Assembly: GCA_031266315.1 (NCBI GenBank)
Contig: JAISBG010000295.1
Span: forward strand, 1-8,584
Source: Planctomycetaceae bacterium
GTDB lineage: Bacteria > Planctomycetota > Planctomycetia > Pirellulales > Thermoguttaceae
Direction of reading: 5' to 3'
DNA length: 8,584 nt
Shown here: positions 1 through 6,842 of the stretch, piece by piece
Layout: every line of letters starts with the position of its first letter
Numbering within the stretch: position 1 is the first letter of the stretch
Notes under the pieces: generated by a model
Database searches by the model: none
Told to the model about the DNA's origin: nothing
The model's input: the letters and a program-made list of their open reading frames with translations, nothing else
Position numbers and translations under genes: made by a program

Positions 1-211
1 TAATGATTGCTAATGAACAGAATTCATTTTTTCTAATAATTTTCCAAAACATTTCTGTTTATTATGCAACTTGCCCATTTTATCGGATATTTTATCGCCC
101 ACACTCTAGTTTTTTAAAATATTTTGAATAATGTTCCCAATATAGCTCCCTGTTTACGAACAGGTAGTAACGATTTTGCAATATTTCAGGGTTTCTTTTC
201 AAGTGTTTCTG
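1..211. other. AT-rich spacer without a recognised gene
   Basis: No credible coding region is seen on either strand. The one open frame here, on the minus strand at 92-343, runs out of the repeat block and has no recognisable family, so it is not called. A small perfect hairpin lies at 149-164, with arms CCTGTT and AACAGG around a TACG loop. A second lies at 203-216, with arms GTGTT and AACAC, at the edge of the repeat block. Neither is followed by a convincing T-run, so terminator function is not supported. Confidence 0.6.
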
Positions 212-258
212 AACACGAAAAACACAAAATACACGAAAAAAAATTGATAGGCATTTTT

Positions 259-410
259 GAGGTGGGCAATCCGCCCGCTGGGCGGTTGCGCCGGTTGAGT
301 TTGCATTGACTCCAACATGGAAAGCAACTCCATTTGCCGTCATTAATCTAATTCACAGTCGGCTAACGCCGACGCAGCCTTTTAGCAAATAGCGAAAGGT
401 TGCCCACCTC
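259..410 (+). repeat. Hairpin repeat, unit 1 (full-length form)
   Basis: The unit begins GAGGTGGGCAA and ends with its exact inverse complement TTGCCCACCTC. In order it holds: a GC-rich hairpin with arms CCGCCC and GGGCGG around GCT, extended outward by GCAA and TTGC; a GCCGGTTGAGT link; a TTTGCCGTC segment; a hairpin GTCGGC / GCCGAC with a TAAC loop (358-373); and an AT-rich hairpin whose arms include CCTTT and AAAGG. The same module order recurs in the 646-779 unit and, inverted, at 6386-6503. Confidence 0.75.
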
Positions 411-632
411 TGTTGTTGACTCCAAAACGGAAGGCAACTCCATTTGCCGTCGTTCATCTGATTCACTGTCGGCGAAAATGGGTGGGTGACCTTTCGCTAT
501 TTGCTAAAAGGTCGCCCACCTCTGTTGTTGACTCCAAAACGGAAAGCAACTCCATTTGCCGTCATTAATCTAATTCACAGTCAGCTAACACCGACGCAAC
601 CTTTTAGCAAATAGCAAAAGGTTGCCCATCTC
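411..632 (+). repeat. Two tandem shorter repeat units (periods of about 112 and 110 bp)
   Basis: Both copies start TGTTGTTGACTCCAAAACGG (411 and 523) and carry the TTTGCCGTC and GATTCAC/AATTCAC segments, but both lack the GC-rich leading hairpin of unit 1. The first copy ends in a long hairpin at 481-520, with 14-nt arms pairing at 13 positions plus one G-T wobble. The second ends in a perfect 10-bp hairpin (596-625, arms GCAACCTTTT and AAAAGGTTGC). The direct duplication indicates local tandem expansion within the block. Confidence 0.75.
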
Positions 633-645
633 AAAAATGCCAAGA

Positions 646-779
646 GAGGTGGGCGACCCGCCCGCTGGGCGGTCGCGCCGGTTGAGTCTTACTCGAGAAG
701 GCAACACAATTTGCCGTCGTTAATTGGGTTCACTGTCGGCTATCGCCGACGCAACCTTTCAGCGAAAGGTTACCCACCT
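646..779 (+). repeat. Hairpin repeat, compact unit
   Basis: A shorter version of unit 1 with the same module order. It has GAGGTGGGC, a GC-rich hairpin (outer arms GCGACC and GGTCGC, loop GCT), GCCGGTTGAGTC, TTTGCCGTC, the hairpin GTCGGC / GCCGAC with a TATC loop (735-750), then a hairpin with arms GCAACCTTTC and GAAAGGTTAC around AGC (751-773), and ACCCACCT. It shares a 20-bp stretch (677-696) with the inverse complement of 6556-6575 with a single mismatch, which ties the two arrays to one family. Confidence 0.75.
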
Positions 780-823
780 AAAAATGTCTAACTCTTTTCG
801 CGAATTTTCGTGTGTTTCGTGTT

Positions 824-974
824 AAAATGTGAAAATTCCACTGAATAATTACAAAAATATTTGTAAAAATGTATTTCGTTAGTGTTCTATTTGGTATTTT
901 TCAAAGGATCGAAATTGAGTTGAAAATAAAGTTTACGAATAGCCCTGTAGCCGCTAAAAAATTTGCAATCCTAC
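824..974. other. AT-rich spacer upstream of the uvrA promoter
   Basis: No gene or recognised site. The only structure seen is a small AT hairpin at 849-866, with arms TTACAAA and TTTGTAA around AATA. No LexA-type palindrome that would suggest SOS control of uvrA was recognised here or nearer the gene. Confidence 0.5.
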
Positions 975-1003
975 TTGGAAACTTCTTTATTTTCTGCTAT
1001 ATT
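975..1003 (+). promoter_or_regulatory. Predicted sigma-70-type promoter of uvrA with extended -10
   Basis: A -35-like TTGGAA (975-980) is separated by exactly 17 nt from TATATT (998-1003), a five-of-six match to the -10 consensus. TGC immediately before it gives the TGn extended -10 pattern. Transcription would start near 1010, leaving a 5' untranslated region of about 110 nt. A second TATAAT lies at 1049-1054, but its matching -35 region (near 1026) is poor. It could be an alternative start. Confidence 0.5.
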
Positions 1004-1122
1004 CCTTACACTTTAAAGGACGGTTTTTAAAGTAACGGTCTATTTAGTTATAATATCCATAGACGTTTATTTTAAGTTTACAACAAAATGATGACTGCCA
1101 AAGGTATATTACAAATATATAA

Positions 1123-4100
1123 ATGTCCGATATTATTATCAAAGGTGCGCGTGAACATAATTTATGTAATGTTGATCTTGTACTTCCACGCAACAAATTG
1201 ATTTGTTTCACGGGGGTCAGCGGTTCCGGCAAGAGTTCGCTTGCTTTTGACACGCTTTATGCCGAAGGGCAACGGCGGTATGTTGAAAGTTTGTCGAGTT
1301 ATGCACGGCAATTTTTGGGACAATTACCCAAACCGGATGTCGATCAGATTGTCGGTTTGAGTCCGTCCATTTCCATTTCGCAAAAAGCCGGCGGTCAAAA
1401 TACGCGAAGCACCGTCGGAACAATTACGGAAATTTATGATTTTTTGCGTGTTCTTTTTGCAAGAGTTGCTGTTGGTTATTGTCCGAAATGCGGTAAACTC
1501 ATCACCGCTCAAACACGTCAACAAATTATTGACCGAATCGAAACAATTCCCGAAGGAACACGGTTGCTCCTTCTGGCTCCGATTATTCGCGGACAAAAAG
1601 GAGAATTTAAAGACCTCTTCGCCGATCTGTTACGGCAAGGTTATCTCCGTGCACGAGTTGACGGAAATGTTGTACGATTAACCGACGACCTGAAACTTGA
1701 CCGGCAAATGCGCCACGATATTGAAGTTATTATTGATCGTGTTGTCCAATCGGGTGCTTCAGGACGAAACCGCCTTGCCGAATCCGTTGAACGCGCTTTG
1801 GCTGTCGGTGAAGGAAATATTATCGTTACGGAAGAAATAGCCGCCGGAGAAACAAAGAAAAATCCGGTTGTTGAAAATTTGAAACAACAAAAAAGTATAA
1901 AAAAAACCAAAAAACCGGAAACCGTCTCTTCCGATTTTTCCGTATCGGTTATTGATTTTCAGTTCTCGGCGAAATATGCCTGTACCGATTGCTGTCTCAG
2001 TTTTGAACCGCCAAGTCCGCAACTGTTCAGTTTCAACACGCCGCGCGGAATGTGTCCGAAGTGCAGCGGTTTGGGCGAAATTCATTCGTTTGATCCCGCT
2101 CTATTGATTCCCGATCCGTCAAAATCGTTTCAACAAGGTTGTATCATTCCCATTGGAAAATGGCGTGATCTTGGTCGTTGGCGGCGGCATATTTTTCAGG
2201 GTGTTGCAGAAACTCTCGAAAAAATGTACGAATTACAACCTCATACGGTTCTCGAAACGGCATGGGAAGAATTGGACGCGAAAATTCAACGGGCAATTCT
2301 CTGGGGAACCGGTGATCTGCATATTACGTACACTTGGCGCAACGGACCAAACGGTCATAAGTGGGGCGGACCTTATGAGGGAATTATTCCGAAAATGCTC
2401 GCGCAATACCGCGAAACAAAAAGTAAAATGCAACGGCTGGCAATGGAAAAATATATGCGTGTTATTCCGTGCGGTTTTTGCAGCGGTGAACGTCTTAACG
2501 AACAGGCGCGGGCATTCAAAATTGAAACAAATAATAAAGAATGGATCACCGAATGGAACAGCCGAAAATCAGGAAACGAAGAAAAAAAGAACAAAAATAT
2601 TTCCGCTCAACAGACATTGCCGCAACTTTGCAATCTGCCGATCAATCAGTTACAGAAATTTTTTACCGGATTGAACCTTTCCGAATCGGGTCAGAAGATT
2701 GCCGCCGAAGCGTTGAAGGAAATTCGTAACAGGCTTGGTTTTCTGGTGAACGTTGGTCTCGAATATCTGACGCTGGGACGAACCGCTCCGACACTTTCCG
2801 GCGGTGAAATGCAACGGATACGGTTGGCAAGTCAAATCGGTAGCGGTTTGGTCGGTGTTCTGTACATTTTAGATGAACCGTCGATTGGTTTACATCCGCG
2901 CGACAATGACCGGCTGCTGACAACACTTGCCCGACTCCGTGATCTCGGCAACACGGTGATTGTTGTCGAACACGACGAAGACACCATGCGTGCTGCCGAT
3001 TTACTCGTCGATTTTGGTCCCGGTCCGGGAATTCACGGCGGACATGCTGTTGAGTTGGCAAAAGATTTTGGAACATTAACAACGAAGAATAACGGAACAA
3101 ATTTGTCCGGTTTCAATTCGATTCGGAAAAAACGGGCAAATAAAAAAAGTACGAAAAAAATAAATGTTTCCGAAACAGAATCATCGGAATATTCAAATTT
3201 ATCCTTGCCGTTTGAGTCGTTGACTCTTAAATATTTGAACGGCGAAGAATCAATTCCCGTACCGAAACAACGGCGGAAAATCAATTCTAAACACCGAATT
3301 ATTGTTCGCGGAGCGTCGCATCACAATTTGAAAAAGATTGATGTCGAAATTCCTCTTGGGGCGTTTGTTTGTGTTACGGGAGTTAGCGGCAGCGGCAAGA
3401 GTTCGTTAGTGAACGATATTTTGGTTGAAGCCTTAAACCGCGATCTGAACAATGGATTGGGCGAACCGGGCGGTCATCAACAAATCGACGGACTCGAATT
3501 ACTGGACAAAATGATTGATATTGATCAATCGCCAATCGGACGCGGTTCTCATTCCAATCCTGCAACGTATATTAAAGTTTTCGATGAAATTCGTGCGCTT
3601 TTTGCGGAAATTCCCGAATCGAAAATCAAGGGTTATCAACCGGGGCGTTTCAGTTTCAACGTCAAAGGCGGACGTTGTGAAGCCTGTGAAGGACGCGGAA
3701 CACAGAAACTCGAAATGGATTTTCTTGCGGATATTTATGTAACATGTCCGGCTTGTCAGGGACACCGGTTCAATCATGAAACACTTTCTGTACGTTATAA
3801 AGGAAAATCCATTGATCAGATTCTTAACATGGATGTTGAAGAAGCGTTGGAACTTTTTGACAATCATCCCAAAATTAAACATTATCTGACCATGTTGAAT
3901 CGTGTCGGATTGGGTTACATGAAACTCGGTCAACCGTCGCCCACACTTTCCGGCGGTGAAGCACAGCGAATTAAACTCGCAAAAGAACTCGTTAAAAAGA
4001 GTACAGGAAAAACGTTGTATCTTCTCGATGAACCGACAACAGGACTGCATTTTTCGGACATTAAAATGCTGCTTGGCGTTTTGCACGAATTTGTTGATAC

Positions 4101-6360
4101 AGGAAATACCGTGCTGGTGGTTGAACACAATCTTGATGTTATCAAAACCGCCGACTGGATTATTGATCTCGGTCCCGAAGGCGGTGAAGCGGGAGGATAT
4201 ATTGTTGCTGCAGGAACTCCCGAAGATATTGTCCGGTGTGAATATTCGTACACCGGTAAGGCGTTGAGAAAATATATCGAACAAAAACCGGCAATTGATT
4301 CCAATATTTCCGCGCCGCGTCAACAAACGTCCGGTTCATCGGAAACAAAAATACACGGTTCGGTTACGGTGGAATCAATTATCGTGCGCGGAGCGGAGGA
4401 ACATAATCTCAAAAATGTTTCAGTAAAAATTCCTCGTGATAAAATGACCATTTGTTGCGGTCCCAGCGGCAGCGGCAAGTCGTCTTTGGCAATGGATACC
4501 GTTTACGCCGAAGGTCAACGGCGTTACGTTGAAAGTTTATCGAGTTACGCCCGTCAGTTTATCGGACAGTTACAAAAACCGCGTGTGGAACACATTGAAG
4601 GACTTTCTCCGGCGATTGCTATTGAACAGAAAGCCGCATCACATTCTCCCCGCAGCACCGTCGGAACGATTACGGAAATTCAGGATTATCTGCGTGTTCT
4701 TTTTGCAAGACTTGGAGTTCCGTATTGTCCGCAATGCGATATTCCAATCGGTACACAAACATTAGATGAAATCGTTGCGAAAATATCGGGAAGCGGAAAA
4801 TCCGAAACAGAAAGACGGATTTTGATTGCCGCGCCGCTCGCTGTCGAAGTGGGACAGATTTATGACGATCTCTGGAAACGGTTGCGTTCCGAAGGTTTTA
4901 ACCGGATACGGATTAACGGTAACACTTTTTCGTTGGAAAATCCGCCGGAAATCGACCGCCGCCGCAAACACGATGTTGAACTGATTATTGACCGGATCGT
5001 TTTAAGAAATGAAACAACAACGCCTCCCGCTTCCCATTCTTCGCTTTCCACAACCCAACGTTCACGAATTACCGACAGTGTGGAGACGGCACTTTCGGTT
5101 GGACATGGAGTTGTTCATGTGATCGAAGCCGATGATACATTGCCGGAACAAAAATGGAAACGGTCAATTCACAGCCAACATTTATCGTGCGAAAAATGCG
5201 GACGAAGTTTTGAACGGTTGACGCCGCATCATTTTTCCGCCAATTCACCACTTGGCTGGTGTCCGAATTGCGAAGGTCTGGGAGTGCAGCAGGGAGCCAA
5301 TTCGGCGATATTCCTAAAAGACCCAAAGCGGACTCTTGCCGACGGAGCGGTTCGACTTTTGCCCGATGTACAAAAACCAATCGCTAAGGCAATGATTCGC
5401 GTTTTTGCTACACAAATGGATATTCCGCTGGACGTTCCTTTTGACCAACTCGACGCCCGACATCGCCGTATGATTTTTCACGGAACCGGTGAAACATGGT
5501 TTAGCGTGGAATTAAACATGGACAATGAAAAATGGAAAACAGAAAATTCCGAGTCCAATACTGTAATTCAAAATACCGCACCGCAAAAAAGTACGAAAAA
5601 AGCCGGAATAATCAATTTTCAATTTCAGTACAAAGGTCTTTATCCGACAATGGAGGAAGCGTCGCGGCTTGTTCCTTCGTTTCGGGGACAGATGGATGAC
5701 GTTCTGAGTGAGGTTGAGTGCGGTGTTTGTATGGGCAGCCGGTTGCGAGATGATGTTTCGGCGGTGCGGTTTATTGGTTACACAATGGATCAGATTTGCC
5801 GTTTACCGCTTGGCAAGTTGATGAAACTGTTCGAACATTGGCAGCCGAATGAAACGGAACAACAAGTTGCCGGTGATTTATTGAACGAAATTAAAAACCG
5901 GTTACAATTTTTAGTGGATGTCGGTCTTGATTATTTAACACTTTCCCGTTCCGCTCCCACACTTTCCGGCGGTGAAACACAACGGATACGGTTGGCAGCA
6001 CAAATCGGCAGCGGACTTGTCGGAGTGCTTTACGTACTAGATGAACCGACAATCGGATTACATCCGCGCGACAACCAACGTCTTATTGATGCGTTACGAA
6101 AACTCCGTGATCTTGGCAACACACTTCTTGTTGTGGAACATGATCGGGAGGTAATTGCGAGTGCGGATCAGGTTTTGGATTTCGGTCCCAAAGCGGGCAA
6201 GTACGGTGGTGAAGTGGTTGCTCATGGTTCGCCGGATCGTATCCTCCAACAACGCGGTTCGGTAACCGGACCTTATCTAAACAGAAAAAAAGCCATTCCC
6301 ATTCCGGCTCGCCGCCGCATCACCCCCGAACAAGCAGCAACCTGCCCTATAAGAAAATAA
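1123..6360 (+). CDS. uvrA: UvrA excinuclease subunit, tandem fusion with three ABC ATPase modules
   Basis: UvrA is the DNA damage sensor of nucleotide excision repair. It is a zinc-binding dimeric ABC ATPase that loads UvrB at lesions. Usual UvrA is about 940 residues; this has 1745. Module I: Walker A 31-38, UvrB-binding region about 130-240, zinc pairs C287/C290 and C311/C314, CGFC 450-453, signature LSGGE 558-562, Walker B D584-E585, H617. Module II: Walker A 753-760, zinc C852/C855 and C875/C878, LSGGE 942-946, D969-E970, H1002. Module III, a second module I from about 1082: Walker A 1113-1120, UvrB-binding region about 1212-1335, zinc C1356/C1359 and C1380/C1383, LSGGE 1614-1618, D1640-E1641, H1673. 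All ATPase motifs look intact. The chain ends just after IPIPARRR, the linker that normally leads into module II. The ATG at 1123 is preceded directly by an in-frame TAA, so this start is forced. No Shine-Dalgarno lies at normal spacing (AAGG is about 18 nt away). Lysine-rich inserts lie at 243-272, 471-492 and 667-680. Confidence 0.95.
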   Translation: MSDIIIKGAREHNLCNVDLVLPRNKLICFTGVSGSGKSSLAFDTLYAEGQRRYVESLSSYARQFLGQLPKPDVDQIVGLSPSISISQKAGGQNTRSTVGTITEIYDFLRVLFARVAVGYCPKCGKLITAQTRQQIIDRIETIPEGTRLLLLAPIIRGQKGEFKDLFADLLRQGYLRARVDGNVVRLTDDLKLDRQMRHDIEVIIDRVVQSGASGRNRLAESVERALAVGEGNIIVTEEIAAGETKKNPVVENLKQQKSIKKTKKPETVSSDFSVSVIDFQFSAKYACTDCCLSFEPPSPQLFSFNTPRGMCPKCSGLGEIHSFDPALLIPDPSKSFQQGCIIPIGKWRDLGRWRRHIFQGVAETLEKMYELQPHTVLETAWEELDAKIQRAILWGTGDLHITYTWRNGPNGHKWGGPYEGIIPKMLAQYRETKSKMQRLAMEKYMRVIPCGFCSGERLNEQARAFKIETNNKEWITEWNSRKSGNEEKKNKNISAQQTLPQLCNLPINQLQKFFTGLNLSESGQKIAAEALKEIRNRLGFLVNVGLEYLTLGRTAPTLSGGEMQRIRLASQIGSGLVGVLYILDEPSIGLHPRDNDRLLTTLARLRDLGNTVIVVEHDEDTMRAADLLVDFGPGPGIHGGHAVELAKDFGTLTTKNNGTNLSGFNSIRKKRANKKSTKKINVSETESSEYSNLSLPFESLTLKYLNGEESIPVPKQRRKINSKHRIIVRGASHHNLKKIDVEIPLGAFVCVTGVSGSGKSSLVNDILVEALNRDLNNGLGEPGGHQQIDGLELLDKMIDIDQSPIGRGSHSNPATYIKVFDEIRALFAEIPESKIKGYQPGRFSFNVKGGRCEACEGRGTQKLEMDFLADIYVTCPACQGHRFNHETLSVRYKGKSIDQILNMDVEEALELFDNHPKIKHYLTMLNRVGLGYMKLGQPSPTLSGGEAQRIKLAKELVKKSTGKTLYLLDEPTTGLHFSDIKMLLGVLHEFVDTGNTVLVVEHNLDVIKTADWIIDLGPEGGEAGGYIVAAGTPEDIVRCEYSYTGKALRKYIEQKPAIDSNISAPRQQTSGSSETKIHGSVTVESIIVRGAEEHNLKNVSVKIPRDKMTICCGPSGSGKSSLAMDTVYAEGQRRYVESLSSYARQFIGQLQKPRVEHIEGLSPAIAIEQKAASHSPRSTVGTITEIQDYLRVLFARLGVPYCPQCDIPIGTQTLDEIVAKISGSGKSETERRILIAAPLAVEVGQIYDDLWKRLRSEGFNRIRINGNTFSLENPPEIDRRRKHDVELIIDRIVLRNETTTPPASHSSLSTTQRSRITDSVETALSVGHGVVHVIEADDTLPEQKWKRSIHSQHLSCEKCGRSFERLTPHHFSANSPLGWCPNCEGLGVQQGANSAIFLKDPKRTLADGAVRLLPDVQKPIAKAMIRVFATQMDIPLDVPFDQLDARHRRMIFHGTGETWFSVELNMDNEKWKTENSESNTVIQNTAPQKSTKKAGIINFQFQYKGLYPTMEEASRLVPSFRGQMDDVLSEVECGVCMGSRLRDDVSAVRFIGYTMDQICRLPLGKLMKLFEHWQPNETEQQVAGDLLNEIKNRLQFLVDVGLDYLTLSRSAPTLSGGETQRIRLAAQIGSGLVGVLYVLDEPTIGLHPRDNQRLIDALRKLRDLGNTLLVVEHDREVIASADQVLDFGPKAGKYGGEVVAHGSPDRILQQRGSVTGPYLNRKKAIPIPARRRITPEQAATCPIRK

Positions 6361-6385
6361 TCTAATATTTCATAGGCAATCAATA

Positions 6386-6503
6386 AGGTGGGCGACCTTT
6401 CGCTGAAAGGTCGCGTCGGCGCACTCGCCGACAGTGAATCTGATTAATGACGGCAAAATGAAGACTCAACCGGCGCGACCGCCCAGCGGGCGTATCGCCC
6501 ACC
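6386..6503 (-). repeat. Hairpin repeat unit (inverted full copy)
   Basis: On the plus strand it opens AGGTGGGC, then a perfect hairpin (6392-6414) with arms GCGACCTTTC and GAAAGGTCGC around GCT. A second perfect hairpin follows (6415-6432), with arms GTCGGCG and CGCCGAC around CACT. Next come the complements of GATTCACTGTC and TTTGCCGTC, and a GC-rich hairpin (arms GCGACCGCCC and GGGCGtaTCGC) ending GCCCACC. These are the modules of the 646-779 unit in reverse order. Confidence 0.75.
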
Positions 6504-6614
6504 CATTTTCACCGAGACAGTGAATCAGATTAAAATATTGCCTTCCGTTTTGGAGTCGAGTAAGACTCAGCCGGCGCAACCGCCCAGCGGGCTTTTTGAT
6601 AAATAGCCCACCTC
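6504..6614 (-). repeat. Decayed repeat unit
   Basis: Carries the inverse complements of the ACTCCAAAACGGAAGGCAA, GATTCACTGTC and GCCGG(C)TGAGTCTTAC segments seen upstream. Its terminal GC hairpin is broken: after CCGCCCAGCGGGC the expected complement is replaced by an AT-rich stretch (tttttgataaata) before GCCCACCTC. It is most like the 411-522 unit joined to part of the compact unit. Confidence 0.65.
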
Positions 6615-6665
6615 TTTTCGCGTTTAAAACGAACTTTTCAAAGATTGGACACTTAATCCGGGAGA

Positions 6666-6687
6666 ATCAGAAAAAATTTTTTCTGAT
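6666..6687. promoter_or_regulatory. Perfect 22-bp palindrome upstream of the prepilin promoter
   Basis: The 11-nt arm ATCAGAAAAAA is followed at once by its exact inverse complement TTTTTTCTGAT. Outside it, AGA on the left and TCT on the right extend the symmetry with a 2-nt offset. It lies about 28 bp upstream of the -35 element at 6715, a position where an operator or activator site could act. TCTGAT recurs near 6722 and 6749, overlapping the promoter. The lack of a T-run after the right arm argues against a uvrA terminator. The function is inferred only from position and symmetry. Confidence 0.35.
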
Positions 6688-6714
6688 ATTCTAAAGAAAG
6701 AAAAAAAAATTCTC

Positions 6715-6743
6715 TTGATTTCTGATTTCGTTTTCTGTAAAAT
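6715..6743 (+). promoter_or_regulatory. Predicted sigma-70-type promoter of the DUF1559 gene
   Basis: TTGATT (6715-6720) and TAAAAT (6738-6743) are separated by exactly 17 nt, and an A-rich stretch resembling an UP element lies just upstream. The same arrangement, aligned without gaps through AATTGCGA at the predicted transcript start region, recurs at 8394-8422 before the next gene. That recurrence strengthens the call. Transcription would begin near 6750, giving a leader of roughly 93 nt. Confidence 0.65.
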
Positions 6744-6775
6744 CTAAATCTGATTTAATTGCGATACGTCATTTT

Positions 6776-6797
6776 TTGCCGTAATGTTTTGCGGCAA
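6776..6797 (+). promoter_or_regulatory. Leader hairpin in the 5' untranslated region of the DUF1559 gene
   Basis: Arms TTGCCG and CGGCAA form a perfect 6-bp stem around a 10-nt loop ending TGTTTTG. The same stem length, loop length and loop end occur at 8452-8473. It lies about 33 nt after the -10 element and 45 nt before the start codon, so it should be transcribed. It could be a stability element, a protein-binding site or a regulatory leader. No known riboswitch class was recognised. Confidence 0.45.
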
Positions 6798-6829
6798 GCG
6801 AATCGTAATGATTTCAATGAACTTTGTAT

Positions 6830-6834
6830 AAGGA
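6830..6834 (+). promoter_or_regulatory. Ribosome binding site that fixes the DUF1559 start
   Basis: AAGGA sits 8 nt before the ATG at 6843. The same frame stays open further upstream to a TTG at 6759, but that lies only about 9 nt after the predicted transcription start, within the leader, and has no Shine-Dalgarno. The ATG at 6843 is therefore preferred. Confidence 0.75.
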
Positions 6835-6842
6835 ACATAACG

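Larger units (their letters stand above)
212..823. mobile_element. Composite hairpin-repeat block with imperfect terminal inverted repeats (MITE/REP-like)
   Basis: This non-coding block is bracketed by inverted copies of one AT-rich sequence. The left end reads AACACGAAA then ACACGAAAA (212-238). The right end, read on the minus strand (805-823), has the same two pieces with about 9 nt fewer between them. Inside, 250-266 (ggcatttttgaggtggg) and 625-641 are inverse complements with one mismatch, marking a nested element. The interior is built of units bounded by GAGGTGGGC and GCCCACCTC. There is no transposase frame, so at most this is a non-autonomous element. No target-site duplication could be identified. 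It may instead be an accumulation of REP-like palindromes rather than a single mobile unit. Confidence 0.45.
6373..6622 (-). repeat. Second hairpin-repeat array, inverted relative to the upstream block
   Basis: Starting 12 bp after the uvrA stop codon, this block reads on the minus strand like the upstream block does on the plus strand. One whole unit lies at 6386-6503 and a decayed one at 6504-6614. The outer edges also correspond. ATAGGCA followed by AGGTGGGC occurs at 6373-6393 and at 247-267, and CTCTTTTCGCG occurs at 6612-6622 and at 792-802. No coding capacity was found, and no remnant of a UvrA module II. The strong hairpins could stall transcription leaving uvrA, but no T-run of an intrinsic terminator follows them. 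Confidence 0.75.

Noticed and set aside
92..343. Minus-strand open frame of 83 residues
   Set aside because: Much of it is read through the repeat block and the ACACGAAA-type boundary sequence. It matches no family I recognise and has no ribosome binding site, so it is most likely a translation of repeat DNA.
212..779. Tandem repeats considered as a CRISPR array
   Set aside because: Units are 110-150 bp, imperfect and hairpin-rich, without short identical repeats separated by unique spacers, and no cas gene is present.
1088..1201. Small upstream open frame of 37 codons overlapping the uvrA start
   Set aside because: It begins ATGATG but has no Shine-Dalgarno, and its sequence looks like an out-of-frame reading of the uvrA start. 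A leader-peptide role cannot be supported.
3499..4326. Long minus-strand open frame of 275 residues inside uvrA
   Set aside because: It lies wholly opposite conserved UvrA module II coding sequence and has no recognisable domain. It is a shadow frame of the real gene.
4786..4806. A further GSGKS sequence in UvrA (residues 1222-1228) resembling a P-loop
   Set aside because: It falls in the UvrB-binding region of module III, lacks the preceding conserved G-x-S pattern and strand, and has no associated signature or Walker B of its own. It is a chance match.
6386..6432. Hairpins after uvrA considered as an intrinsic terminator
   Set aside because: The stems are strong but are followed by GTCGGC and ACAGTG rather than a T-run, and they are part of the dispersed repeat.
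6759..6842. Upstream TTG start extending the DUF1559 protein by 28 residues
   Set aside because: It would start within the predicted leader, only about 9 nt after the predicted transcription start, and would run through the conserved hairpin. It has no Shine-Dalgarno, whereas the ATG at 6843 has AAGGA at ideal spacing.
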